39,402 nt of DNA from NCBI GenBank assembly GCA_027334715.1, contig DAHWUG010000002.1, positions 1 through 39,402 on the forward strand, written 5' to 3'. The translations under genes and the position numbers were made by a program. The notes beneath the pieces were generated by a model that saw only the letters and a program-made list of their open reading frames with translations, was not told where the DNA came from and ran no database searches. Shown here piece after piece: positions 1-8,704 of this stretch (position 1 is its first letter; every line of letters starts with the position of its first letter). The stretch comes from Nanobdellota archaeon (lineage in GTDB: Archaea; Nanobdellota; Nanobdellia; Pacearchaeales; GW2011-AR1).

Positions 1-150
1 ACAAGGTTTCAGTCCAATCCGCCCCTACCACCAAAGCGTCTTGAACCTAAGGTTATTCTACGTGCTATGGCAGACTGTTTTTATTCATCAGACTTACAAG
101 GGCTTGACGTTTCTCGCCCGTTAGGTCTTCGTGTGACCTCGTCGAATATG
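1..150. other. GC-richer block with inverted repeats; possible structured RNA (unidentified, truncated)
   Basis: About 47% G+C by count, clearly richer than other intergenic DNA here. It contains short inverted repeats: AACC/GGTT around 46-54, GGGC/GCCC around 110-119, and AGGTC/GACCT around 123-138. The last lies just beyond the 3' end of the AbrB-like gene. Read on the minus strand it shows AGAAACG, then TGATGAAT, which loosely recalls the order of RNase P RNA conserved regions CR-II and CR-IV. However, no CR-I-like segment is visible and the spacing is too short, so I do not assign a family. Strand is unknown and the element is cut by the window edge. Confidence 0.3.
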
Positions 151-162
151 AATTTTTGGTTA

Positions 163-411
163 TCATTCTGTTTTTACTTCTCCTATTGCTTCGTGCAATC
201 TCTTGATTATTTCTTTGTCATCAGGGATAATTTTTAGTGACCCATTAGCAATAACCAAAACATTATCTCCTTCTTTTAATGCATATTGTTTCAACCATTC
301 AATAGGCACAGTTACAACTGTCGAACCACCAGAATTTTGTAGTTTCCTTCTTACTATTACTGGCAATCCATTTGCCTGCTCTTTTTTATCCTGTTCTTGT
401 CCTGACGCCAT
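163..411 (-). CDS. AbrB/SpoVT-type DNA-binding protein
   Basis: 82 aa. After a polar 17-residue N-terminus, residues about 18-65 form a swapped-hairpin AbrB fold: VIVRRKLQNSGGSTVVTVP followed by the typical pattern of Trp-Leu, then EGDNVLVIANGSLKIIP. Proteins of this family are transition-state regulators or antitoxins that bind DNA as dimers. No toxin-like partner lies next to it, so a chromosomal regulator is as likely as an antitoxin. A TATA-like TTTAAATAT lies about 25 bases upstream (around 433-441), consistent with a leaderless mRNA from this ATG. It is divergent from the rpoH cluster. Target genes cannot be inferred. Confidence 0.8.
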   Translation of the reverse strand: MASGQEQDKKEQANGLPVIVRRKLQNSGGSTVVTVPIEWLKQYALKEGDNVLVIANGSLKIIPDDKEIIKRLHEAIGEVKTE

Positions 412-507
412 ACATATTCAATATGGACGCTTATATTTAAAGTTTTCCCTTAGTCATTTATGGGGTCTTCAGAAGTCCCGTAGAATTAACAATATAGACG
501 AATAGAA

Positions 508-518
508 ACATTTTTAAA
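508..518 (+). promoter_or_regulatory. TATA box of the RNA polymerase cluster
   Basis: ACATTTTTAAA. The same 11-mer occurs before rps12 (8247-8257) and a close variant before EF-2 (9920-9930). A start point about 25 bases downstream would fall at 542-546, right at the ATG of the small ORF at 545 and about 92 bases before rpoH. Confidence 0.6.
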
Positions 519-544
519 CCAAATTTTGATATCTTTTATTATTG

Positions 545-670
545 ATGAGTTATCAAAACTCTTCTGGAAAGTGTCTAAAACCCCCTGCCAGAAAAATTAA
601 ATTCACCGTCGGTAACTGTCTAAAACTTCCCAAAATATGCATATTCTACAACCAAAACATACCAAGCTAA
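545..670 (+). CDS. Candidate 41-aa protein or leader ORF upstream of rpoH
   Basis: A 41-codon ORF whose ATG sits 27 bases after the TATA box, exactly where leaderless genes in this window begin. It overlaps the start of rpoH by 34 bases in another frame. The product is basic and has two similar segments, GKCLKPP and GNCLKLP, plus a third Cys, which could make a small metal-binding protein. The DNA behind these segments is a repeat (GTCTAAAAC at about 573 and 620), so the similarity may reflect a regulatory repeat rather than protein. No homologue is recognised. It could instead be a translated leader that couples to rpoH, or simply untranslated leader. Confidence 0.35.
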   Translation: MSYQNSSGKCLKPPARKIKFTVGNCLKLPKICIFYNQNIPS

Positions 671-849
671 AAGAGAAAGAGGCCCAGGAATTACTTGCAA
701 AACTCAATATTTCTAAAGCTCAACTGCCAAAAATAATTTCAAGCGACCCTGCACTGCCTGAAGAATGTGCTGTGGGGGATGTCATAAAAATAGAAAGGAG
801 AGAGCATGACAGCGAAAAAACAAATCTATATTACAGGGTTGTTGTTTAA
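637..849 (+). CDS. rpoH: DNA-directed RNA polymerase subunit H (Rpo5)
   Basis: 70 aa, matching the compact archaeal RpoH, which corresponds to the C-terminal assembly domain of eukaryotic RPB5. Recognisable features are HTKLKEKEAQELLAKLNI near the N-terminus, the LPKIISSDPAL segment, and the C-terminal GDVIKIERREHDSEKTNLYYRVVV pattern (first and last parts). It sits at the jaw end of RNAP and helps grip downstream DNA. It is followed after 75 bases by rpoB, as in nearly all archaea. The ATG at 637 gives the usual family length; the start is not supported by a strong Shine-Dalgarno sequence. Confidence 0.95.
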   Translation: MHILQPKHTKLKEKEAQELLAKLNISKAQLPKIISSDPALPEECAVGDVIKIERREHDSEKTNLYYRVVV

Positions 850-924
850 GTAAAATTTTCACAAAAAAGCAAAAATGAAAGCAAATCAGAAATTTTCATT
901 CATTCATCATGGGAGAAATGCCAA

Positions 925-3900
925 ATGAAACCTGGAAAACACCTCATTGTAAAAAAATATCTTGAAGAGCACTCTTTGGTAGAGAGTAATATTATTTCAT
1001 TTAATAATTTTGTTGAAAAAAGGATGCAGGAAATAGTTAATGAAATTGCAGAAACAATAAATAACGAGGATTTTGAGATAACTCTTGGAAAAATAGAAAT
1101 TGGAAAGCCAAAAGTCATCGAAGCTGACGGCAGTTCCTCGCTTATAACCCCACAGGAGGCTAAACTAAGGGATTTGACATATGCCGCTCCAGTAAACCTA
1201 GAGCTGACTGTAAAGAAGGATGACCAGGTTGATTCAGAAACAGTCGAAATCGGAAAAATCCCAATAATGGTAAGAAGCAAATTCTGCAATACGTATGGAA
1301 TGTCAAAAGAACAGCTTATAGAAACATATCATGACCCTTTGGACCCAGGGGGATATTTTGTCATAAAGGGAAATGAGCGTGTAATGATCATGGCAGAGGA
1401 CCTTGCAGAAAACCAGCCATTTATAGAAGATAATTCCAAGGGTGATTTGACCTTAAAATTATTCTCATCAAAAGGAACTTACAGGATACCTGTCCTTATT
1501 TCTGAAAACAAGGAAGGAATAATTGATGTTTCATTCAGTAAATTCAAGGATGTTCCTGCTGTAATAATACTCAAGGCTCTTGGATTGATAAAAGAGTCAG
1601 ACATTGCAAAATACATAGGAAAGGAAACAGACGCTATGATAGTTAACCTGTATGAATTTGCCAATATAGCAACAAAAGAAGATGCCATGCTTTACATTTC
1701 CGAGAAAACGAGCCTTCAGGGAACAAAGAAAGAGATTCTTGACCGGGTAAAACAAAGAATAGACTCCTATCTTTTTCCCCACATTGGACAAAAGAAAGAA
1801 GACAGAATAAAAAAAGCTGTCACGCTCTGCAAGCTGATAAAACAGTTCCTTATTGCAAAGGAAAATCCAAAATTAAGAACAGACAAGGATCATTATGCAA
1901 ACAAAAGAGTCAGGCTTTCAGGAGACCTTTTGGCAACTTTGTTCAGGGTTAATCTTGGGATTTTGATAAGGGATATACAATACTCCCTGCAAAAATCAGC
2001 TAAGAGAAAGAAATTCTTTTCAATAAAAATAATCGCAAAATCAACATTATTCTCCCATAGGGTGGAATCAGCCATTGCAACAGGAAGCTGGACAGGAGAA
2101 AGAAGTGGAATAACGCAAAACATGGACAAGACAAATTATCTTGCTACAATTTCTCAGTTGCAGCGTGTTTCTTCCATGCTTGCAAGCGACCAGGAAAATT
2201 TCGCTGCAAGAACATTGCACCCGACACATTATGGAAGATTTTGCCCTATTGAAACTCCTGAAGGAACAGAAATAGGCCTCAGGAAAAACCTTGCAATTCT
2301 TAGCAGAGTCTCAACAAGAACAGACCTTAGCGAGGAAAAATTCCTGAAGGATCTTTCAGTCAGCGGACTTGAGATAGAAGGAACAGACGGAACAGAAGTT
2401 TCACTTAATGGTATTTTTATAGGCATGGCAAAAAGTCCAAAAGAATTCACAAGAGCAATAAGAGAAAAAAGAAGAAAGGGGGAACTTCCTATTGAAATGA
2501 ACATAAGATATGATGAAAATTTCCAGACAATAAATATTTACACAGAACCAGGAAGGGTTCTAAGGCCTTTAATAATAATTGACAATGGCGCTTCAAGATT
2601 AAAAAATGAGCACATGGTAAGAATTGAAAGCGGAGAAATAGGCTGGAAAGACCTTATCAGGGAAGGTATTATTGAGTATATCGACGCTGCAGAAGAAGAG
2701 GAAGCACTTGTTGCCCTGTATGAAGAGGACATAACTACCGAACATACCCATCTTGAAATTGACCCAACAGACTTGTTTGGTGTTATCACAAGCCTTGTTC
2801 CATATTCAAATCATGACCAAAGTTCCAGGTTGAACAGGGGAAGTAAGACACAAAAGCAGGCTCTTGGATTGTATGCTGCAAATTATTTGACAAGACTTGA
2901 CACAGATGTTTCCATCTTACAGTATCCGCAAAAACCAATTGTAAGGAGCTTTGTCTATGATACATTGCAGGCGTATCCTGCAGGACAAAATCTTGTCGTA
3001 GCTGTCATGACACATGAAGGATACAATATGGAAGATGCGCTTGTTTTCAACAAAGGAAGCCTTGACAGAGGGGTAGGAAGAAGTTTTTATTTCAGGCCTT
3101 ACAGCGCTGTTGAAATGAATTATGCAGGCGGATTAAAGGATGAAATAGTCATTCCTGAAAAAGATTCTTCAGGATACAAGACAGAAGAAAGCTACAGGCA
3201 TCTTGAATCAGACGGAATTGTCTCTCCTGAAGCAGAAGTTGACGAGGGAGAGGTAATGATTGGAAAAGTTTCCCCGCCAAAATTCCTTTCAGAAGCAAGG
3301 GAAATTTCTGTAAGGACAAAGAAAGAATCAAGCGTCTCAATGAAGCAGGAAGAAAAAGGAATTGTTGAGGGTGTTTTCATAACAGAGGATGACGACGGAA
3401 ACAAGATAGTGCAGGTTAAAACAAGGGATCAGAGAATTCCCGAGCTTGGGGACAAATTCGCAACATCACACGGACAAAAAGGAGTTATTGGCTTGATTGT
3501 TGATGAAGAAGATGTTCCTTTCACTTCAAAAGGAATAAGGCCAGATGTCATGTTCAATCCTCACGGTCTTCCAAGCAGAATGACAGTTGGTTATCTTCTT
3601 GAATTGCTTGCGGGAAAAGTAGGATGCCTGAAGGGGGAAGTAATGGACGGAACAGCTTTCTCTGGAACAGACAAGAAAGAGCTTGAAGAAGCCCTCAAAG
3701 AGCTTGGATTCAGTTATGATGGAAAAGAAACAATGTATTCTGGAATAACCGGCAAAAAAATGCAGACAAAAATATTCGTCGGTAATCTTTATTACTTGAA
3801 ACTTAAATATATGGTAGGAAATAAGCTTCATGGAAGAGCTTCCGGTAAAATCGCATTGCTTACAAGACAGCCTGTTGAGGGAAGGTCCCGTGGCGGTGCA

Positions 3901-4179
3901 TTGAGGCTTGGAGAAATGGAACAGCAGGCAATGGTTGCGCATGGAGCCTCTTTGCTATTGAAAGAGAGGTATGATTCTGACAAAGTTGTTCTTCATGTCT
4001 GCACAAAATGCGGAGCGCTTGCAATAGAGGATAACATAAGGGACAAGACAGTCTGCCCCATATGCAATTCAGAAGAAGTTGAGCCTGTTGAAGTATCATA
4101 TGCATTCAAACTTTTGATTGAAGAGCTTCAGGGTCTTCATATTCATACAAACTTTGACCTGAAAAATAAATATGAATAA
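925..4179 (+). CDS. rpoB: DNA-directed RNA polymerase subunit B, intact (Rpo2)
   Basis: 1084 aa, the full second-largest subunit in one chain; methanogens and relatives split it into B'' and B'. It forms half of the catalytic cleft. Visible landmarks are GRFCPIETPEGTEIGLRKNL near residue 435, the NMEDALVFNKGSLDRG segment near 700, GDKFATSHGQKGVIG near 845 (catalytic and nucleotide contacts), HGRASGKIALLTRQPVEGR near 975, and a C-terminal zinc site (CTKC then CPIC, about 1025-1050). The ATG at 925 follows a GGGAG about 10 bases upstream; the other nearby ATGs are out of frame. It ends 7 bases before rpoA. Confidence 0.98.
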   Translation: MKPGKHLIVKKYLEEHSLVESNIISFNNFVEKRMQEIVNEIAETINNEDFEITLGKIEIGKPKVIEADGSSSLITPQEAKLRDLTYAAPVNLELTVKKDDQVDSETVEIGKIPIMVRSKFCNTYGMSKEQLIETYHDPLDPGGYFVIKGNERVMIMAEDLAENQPFIEDNSKGDLTLKLFSSKGTYRIPVLISENKEGIIDVSFSKFKDVPAVIILKALGLIKESDIAKYIGKETDAMIVNLYEFANIATKEDAMLYISEKTSLQGTKKEILDRVKQRIDSYLFPHIGQKKEDRIKKAVTLCKLIKQFLIAKENPKLRTDKDHYANKRVRLSGDLLATLFRVNLGILIRDIQYSLQKSAKRKKFFSIKIIAKSTLFSHRVESAIATGSWTGERSGITQNMDKTNYLATISQLQRVSSMLASDQENFAARTLHPTHYGRFCPIETPEGTEIGLRKNLAILSRVSTRTDLSEEKFLKDLSVSGLEIEGTDGTEVSLNGIFIGMAKSPKEFTRAIREKRRKGELPIEMNIRYDENFQTINIYTEPGRVLRPLIIIDNGASRLKNEHMVRIESGEIGWKDLIREGIIEYIDAAEEEEALVALYEEDITTEHTHLEIDPTDLFGVITSLVPYSNHDQSSRLNRGSKTQKQALGLYAANYLTRLDTDVSILQYPQKPIVRSFVYDTLQAYPAGQNLVVAVMTHEGYNMEDALVFNKGSLDRGVGRSFYFRPYSAVEMNYAGGLKDEIVIPEKDSSGYKTEESYRHLESDGIVSPEAEVDEGEVMIGKVSPPKFLSEAREISVRTKKESSVSMKQEEKGIVEGVFITEDDDGNKIVQVKTRDQRIPELGDKFATSHGQKGVIGLIVDEEDVPFTSKGIRPDVMFNPHGLPSRMTVGYLLELLAGKVGCLKGEVMDGTAFSGTDKKELEEALKELGFSYDGKETMYSGITGKKMQTKIFVGNLYYLKLKYMVGNKLHGRASGKIALLTRQPVEGRSRGGALRLGEMEQQAMVAHGASLLLKERYDSDKVVLHVCTKCGALAIEDNIRDKTVCPICNSEEVEPVEVSYAFKLLIEELQGLHIHTNFDLKNKYE

Positions 4180-4186
4180 ATAAAAA

Positions 4187-7100
4187 ATGTCAAAAACAAT
4201 CAGAAAAAAAATAAAATCAATAAGCTTTTCATTGCTTAGCCCTGAAAAGATAAAAAAGCTCTCTGTCGCAAAAATAGTCACGCCAGAACTTTATGACATA
4301 GATGGTTATCCTGTTGACGGTGGTCTGATGGATTTAAGGCTTGGAGCAATTGATCCTGGAGTGAGATGCAGAACATGCGGAGGCCGTTTGAAGGAATGCC
4401 TTGGGCATCCGGGCAGCATTGACCTTGCAAGATCTGTAATACATTTAAAATATGTTCCAATGATTGAACTTGGATTAAGATGCTTCTGCAAGCAATGCGG
4501 AAAATTAATGCTTTCTGAAAAAGACCTTGCAAAATACATACCAAGCCAGAGAATAAAAAAAGCAAAAGATGCCAAGAAATGCCCATACTGCAATACTGTT
4601 CAGGAAAAAATAAAGCTTGACAAGCCAACAACATTTTACAGGGGGAAAACAAGAATATTTCCAACAGAGATAAGAGAAACTCTTGTCAACATTCCTGATG
4701 ATGAACTTAAAAAAATAGGAATGAATCCGCATAATTTCAGGCCAGAATGGGCTGTGCTGACAATCCTTCTTGTTCCTCCAGTAACTGTGAGACCATCAAT
4801 CATACTTGAAACAGGTGAAAGAAGCGAGGATGATCTGACGCACAAGCTTTCAGACATAATAAGAGCCAACCAAAGACTCTGGGAAAATCTCAATGCAGGC
4901 GCTCCTGAAGTCATTATCGAGGATTTATGGGATTTATTGCAGTTCCATGTAACAACATTCTTTGACAACACAGTTACAAGAATACCTCCTGCAAGGCACA
5001 GAAGCGGCCAGCCACTGAAAACTATCACAGAAAGAATAAAAGGCAAAGAGGGAAGAATAAGAAAAAATCTTGCAGGCAAAAGGGTCAATTATTCAGGAAG
5101 AACAGTTATATCGCCTGATCCTTCAATGCAGATAAATGAAGTTGGCATTCCTTTTGAAATTGCAAAAATCGTAACTGTGGCAGAAACAGTCACAGACTTG
5201 AACATAGAAAGGCTGAAAAAGAAGGTAGAAAGCGGAGAAAATTATCCTGGCGCAAATTATGTAATAAGGCCTGACGGAAAACGTAAAAAAATAACACCTG
5301 AATTAAAAGAAGAAATAATCAATGAGCTTGTTCCCGGATATCAGGTTGAAAGGCATCTTGAAAATGGGGATATTGTTCTTTTCAACAGGCACCCCAGCCT
5401 TCACAAGGGAAGCCTTATGGCCCATTATGTAAAAGTTCTTCCTGGAAGGACATTCAGGCTTCATCCTGCAGCGAAAACTCCTTACAATGCTGATTTCGAC
5501 GGTGATGAAATGAATATTCACAGTCCACAGACAGAAGAAGCGCGTGCTGAGGCAAAAATCCTTCTTGAAGTAAAGAAAAATCTTATCTCTCCGAAAAATA
5601 ATACAAACTGGATTGGATGCCTTGGGGATGCAATAACAGGAGATTACTTGATGGGGCTTGAAGAATTTTCAAGGGAAGATGCAAACCAGCTTCTTTACAA
5701 TTCAGGAATTGACGGGGAAGTTTCAAAGAAGACAATCAGCGGAATAGAATTATTTTCAAAAGTGCTTCCTAAAATTGATTTCTCAGGAGAAACTGTGAAA
5801 ATAAAAGATGGGGAAATAATAAAGGGTGTTCCTGACAAGACCCTTTTCGGAGATGAAGACGGCATTTTGATAAGGGAGATAGACAAGAAATTCGGGAGAA
5901 ATGTTGCATTTGATTCAATAAGAAAGGCATTCAATATTGGAAAAAATTACCTGACTGGAAGAGGAATAAGCTTCTCTGTGGATGATTTTGATGTTGACCA
6001 GAAGATATTTGAGATGTCTGAAGAAATCGTCAAAAAAGCAGAGGAAAAAACTAATGAGATAATCGATGAATACAACAAAGGAACGCTTGAGATTATACAA
6101 GGAAAAACATCTGAGGAATCAAGGGAAATAAAGATTCTCAAGGTGCTTAATGAAGTAAGAACAAGAATCGGTGAAATTGTCAAAGAAGAGTTCCCTGCAG
6201 ACAGTCCGGTTACACACATGATAAAATCTGGTGGTGGGGGAAATATGCTTAATATAACGCAAATGGCTTGCTGCGTAGGCCAGCAGGATCTGGAAGGAAG
6301 AAGAATAGACCTTGGTTACAATGACAGAACACTTTCATTTTTCAAGAAAGGGGACTTAAATCCAAAAGCAAAGGGTTTCATAAGAAGCGCATTCATGAAA
6401 GGTCTTAAACCAGAGGAATTTTTCTTCCAGGCAATAACAGGTAGGTCCTCCCTTATGGACACTGCTCTCAGAACTCCAAAGTCTGGTTATTTGTACAGGA
6501 GGCTTGCAAATGCGCTTCAGGATTTAAGGATGGAATACGACAGCACTGTCCGCGACAGCAACAACAACATAATCCAGTTTGTTTATGGCGACGATGGAAT
6601 AGATGTTTCAAAGCTTCATACGGGTGGAAAACTTGAGCCTGGCGAAGCAATAGGAATAATCGCCGCTCAAAGCTTCGGTGAACCATCAACACAAATGGTA
6701 TTAAGAACTTTCCACTTTGCAGGTGTCTCTGAAATGCAGGTTACGCAGGGGCTTCCAAGGCTTATTGAAATATTCGACGCAAGAAAAAAGCCATCAAGCC
6801 CAAAAATGGAAATCTACCTGAAAAAAGAATTTAACAATGAGAAAGATGCAAGAATATTCGCAGAAAAAATAAAGGAAGTCACTGTCAGCGATTTTGCATC
6901 TGAGATAAACATTGATTTTACAGACAAAAGAATTGAAGTCAATATCGACAAGGAGGGGCTGCACCAAAGCCATACTTCTGTGAAAAAAATAGCCGAGAAG
7001 CTTAAGGAGCTTGGATTTTCATGCCATGATAAAACAGATTCAATATCAATTAAAGCACCTGGCGAGATAAGCTTCAAGGAGCTTTACAAGCTTAAGGAAA

Positions 7101-7678
7101 AACTTAAAAAAACAATTATTTCAGATATAAAAGGAGTAAAGCAGATTCTCATCGTTAAAAGAGGGGAAGATTACATTGTTATGACTTTGGGGACAAACCT
7201 GAAGAAAATACTTGAGCTGAAAGAAGTAAATACCCAGAGAACATTTTCAAATGACCTTCATGAAGTTGCAGATGTCCTTGGGATTGAAGCTGCAAGGCAG
7301 TTAATAATAAATGAAATCCAGGAAGTTTTGAACACGCAGGGTCTTGACATAGATAAGAGGCATCTAAAGCTTGTCTCAGATGCAATGACAAACATGGGCG
7401 AGGTAAAGGGTGTGACGAGAATTGGAATAATCGCGCAAAAATCATCAATACTTGCAAGGGCAACCTTCGAGACACCTGTAAAGCAGTTTGTAAATGCAAC
7501 AATAAAGGGAAACAAGGATCAGCTCACAAGCGTAATTGAAAATGTAATTCTTAATCAGCCAATTCCTGTTGGAACAGGGCTGCCAGGACTTCTTGTAAAG
7601 GTAGTAGGACCTCTTGTAAAGGAAGAATCAAAGAAGAAGTTTGCAAAAAAAGAAGTTGTAGATGAGATCGCAAAGTAA
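4187..7678 (+). CDS. rpoA: DNA-directed RNA polymerase largest subunit, A' and A'' fused (Rpo1)
   Basis: 1163 aa in one uninterrupted frame. The N-terminal part is A': zinc sites CRTCGGRLKECLGHPG (about 61-76) and CKQC/CPYC (about 100-145), then the catalytic NADFDGDEMNIH near residue 434, whose three Asp bind the active-site magnesium. A'-type sequence runs to GDDG near residue 802. GEAIGIIAAQSFGEP, the hallmark start of A'', follows directly near residue 820 with no stop or new start. Most archaea carry rpoA1 and rpoA2 as separate genes; fusion is known in some lineages. The motif usually written GREGL.DTA reads GRSSLMDTA here. rpl30e, which often follows, is absent. Confidence 0.97.
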   Translation: MSKTIRKKIKSISFSLLSPEKIKKLSVAKIVTPELYDIDGYPVDGGLMDLRLGAIDPGVRCRTCGGRLKECLGHPGSIDLARSVIHLKYVPMIELGLRCFCKQCGKLMLSEKDLAKYIPSQRIKKAKDAKKCPYCNTVQEKIKLDKPTTFYRGKTRIFPTEIRETLVNIPDDELKKIGMNPHNFRPEWAVLTILLVPPVTVRPSIILETGERSEDDLTHKLSDIIRANQRLWENLNAGAPEVIIEDLWDLLQFHVTTFFDNTVTRIPPARHRSGQPLKTITERIKGKEGRIRKNLAGKRVNYSGRTVISPDPSMQINEVGIPFEIAKIVTVAETVTDLNIERLKKKVESGENYPGANYVIRPDGKRKKITPELKEEIINELVPGYQVERHLENGDIVLFNRHPSLHKGSLMAHYVKVLPGRTFRLHPAAKTPYNADFDGDEMNIHSPQTEEARAEAKILLEVKKNLISPKNNTNWIGCLGDAITGDYLMGLEEFSREDANQLLYNSGIDGEVSKKTISGIELFSKVLPKIDFSGETVKIKDGEIIKGVPDKTLFGDEDGILIREIDKKFGRNVAFDSIRKAFNIGKNYLTGRGISFSVDDFDVDQKIFEMSEEIVKKAEEKTNEIIDEYNKGTLEIIQGKTSEESREIKILKVLNEVRTRIGEIVKEEFPADSPVTHMIKSGGGGNMLNITQMACCVGQQDLEGRRIDLGYNDRTLSFFKKGDLNPKAKGFIRSAFMKGLKPEEFFFQAITGRSSLMDTALRTPKSGYLYRRLANALQDLRMEYDSTVRDSNNNIIQFVYGDDGIDVSKLHTGGKLEPGEAIGIIAAQSFGEPSTQMVLRTFHFAGVSEMQVTQGLPRLIEIFDARKKPSSPKMEIYLKKEFNNEKDARIFAEKIKEVTVSDFASEINIDFTDKRIEVNIDKEGLHQSHTSVKKIAEKLKELGFSCHDKTDSISIKAPGEISFKELYKLKEKLKKTIISDIKGVKQILIVKRGEDYIVMTLGTNLKKILELKEVNTQRTFSNDLHEVADVLGIEAARQLIINEIQEVLNTQGLDIDKRHLKLVSDAMTNMGEVKGVTRIGIIAQKSSILARATFETPVKQFVNATIKGNKDQLTSVIENVILNQPIPVGTGLPGLLVKVVGPLVKEESKKKFAKKEVVDEIAK

Positions 7679-7751
7679 AGATAAATTTATAATACCAATA
7701 ATTTTAAAGTTCATATTAATAACAAAGAGGATAAAAAAATAATACAATAAA

Positions 7752-8162
7752 ATGCAGACAATAGACATGCAGGAGATGCGTTACCTGAACCTTTTTGAGC
7801 AAATGACTGGAGTGAGAACAAGATTCTGCTTTACATATAACGAAAATTTAATTTTTTGCGTGCCAAAACCCCTTGTTTCAAAAGCGGTCGGACAAGGCGG
7901 AAGAAATATAAGAAAAATGAGTGAAATTCTCGGAAAGAGAATAAGGGTGATTGCGGCGCCTAGAGGACTTTCAGATTCGGGGGATTTCATAAAAACAATA
8001 ATCAGCCCGTTAACTCTTAAGAATTTTGAAGTGACTGATACAGAAATAATTGCGGGCGGAGGAAAAAACAAGGCAGCCCTTATTGGAAGAAACAAGAGAA
8101 GGCTGCTTGAAATGCAAAAAATAGTTCATGATTTTTTCGAGAAAGATTTTAGGATTGCGTAA
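7752..8162 (+). CDS. nusA: Archaeal NusA-like KH-domain transcription factor
   Basis: 136 aa, the short archaeal form that keeps two KH domains and lacks the S1 and N-terminal RNAP-binding parts of bacterial NusA. KH1 contains VGQGGRNIRKMSEILGKRI (about residues 46-64) and KH2 contains ALIGRNKRRLLEMQK (about 112-126). It is thought to bind nascent RNA at the polymerase. Its place after the large RNAP subunit and before rps12 is the classical archaeal order. A TATA-like TTTATAAT lies at about 7685-7692, some 60 bases before the ATG, so it may be transcribed on its own as well as by read-through. Confidence 0.9.
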   Translation: MQTIDMQEMRYLNLFEQMTGVRTRFCFTYNENLIFCVPKPLVSKAVGQGGRNIRKMSEILGKRIRVIAAPRGLSDSGDFIKTIISPLTLKNFEVTDTEIIAGGGKNKAALIGRNKRRLLEMQKIVHDFFEKDFRIA

Positions 8163-8246
8163 TCATGAAATGACTAATATTTTAATGAAAAAAGATAATA
8201 ATTTGGTTTTAGACTTAGTATTTTATCGACAAGAATGTAATCAATA

Positions 8247-8257
8247 ACATTTTTAAA
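8247..8257 (+). promoter_or_regulatory. TATA box of the rps12-rps7 operon
   Basis: ACATTTTTAAA, 22 bases before the rps12 ATG, implying a leaderless transcript. It is identical to the box of the rpoH cluster. The rest of the nusA-rps12 gap (8163-8246) is AT-rich with no ORF seen. Confidence 0.6.
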
Positions 8258-8279
8258 TCACTTTTAGCATCTAATTATC

Positions 8280-8702
8280 ATGGGATTAAAAAATGCAGCG
8301 AAGCTGAAGAAAAACAGAAAGAAATTCAGGTGGAAAGACAGAAACTTCAAAGTGAGAACTTTAGGTCTTTATGAAAAAGCAGATCCTTTGGAAGGCGCAA
8401 GCCAGGCAAAGGGAATTGTTTTGCAGAAAGTCCAGAAAGAGGCAAAGCAGCCAAATTCTGCAATGAGAAAATGCTGCAAGGTTCAGCTTAAGAAAAATTC
8501 AAAAATTGTAACAGCATTCATTCCGGGAAATCTGGCTCAGAGATTTATTGATGAGCATGATGAAGTTCTTATAGAAAGAATCGGGGGAAAGCAGGGAAGA
8601 ACAAAAGGAGATATACCTGGCGTCAGATTTCAGGTAATACAAGTAAATGACCAGCCGTTACATTTGCTTTGGCTTGGAAAGATAGAGAAAGGTAGAAGAT
8701 AA
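8280..8702 (+). CDS. rps12: 30S ribosomal protein S12 (uS12)
   Basis: 140 aa, typical of archaeal and eukaryotic uS12 (S23e). The decoding-centre loop [15 protein letters not shown] is near residues 59-73, followed by the [20 protein letters not shown] segment and [14 protein letters not shown]. The basic N-terminus ([17 protein letters not shown]) is as expected. It monitors codon-anticodon pairing in the A site. It starts an operon with the 113-aa unknown gene two bases downstream and rps7 next. Confidence 0.97.
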   Translation: MGLKNAAKLKKNRKKFRWKDRNFKVRTLGLYEKADPLEGASQAKGIVLQKVQKEAKQPNSAMRKCCKVQLKKNSKIVTAFIPGNLAQRFIDEHDEVLIERIGGKQGRTKGDIPGVRFQVIQVNDQPLHLLWLGKIEKGRR

Positions 8703-8704
8703 AA

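Noticed and set aside
1-150. RNase P RNA, SRP RNA or rRNA fragment
   Set aside because: Only short partial matches to RNase P conserved regions, without CR-I; no SRP, 5S, 16S or 23S hallmark could be matched.
1-238. Plus-strand open frame from the window start
   Set aside because: Its 3' third is antisense to the AbrB-like gene and the rest is GC-rich, which lowers stop frequency by chance; no protein family recognised.
163-411. Toxin-antitoxin module with the AbrB-like protein as antitoxin
   Set aside because: No toxin-like gene is adjacent on either side within the window.
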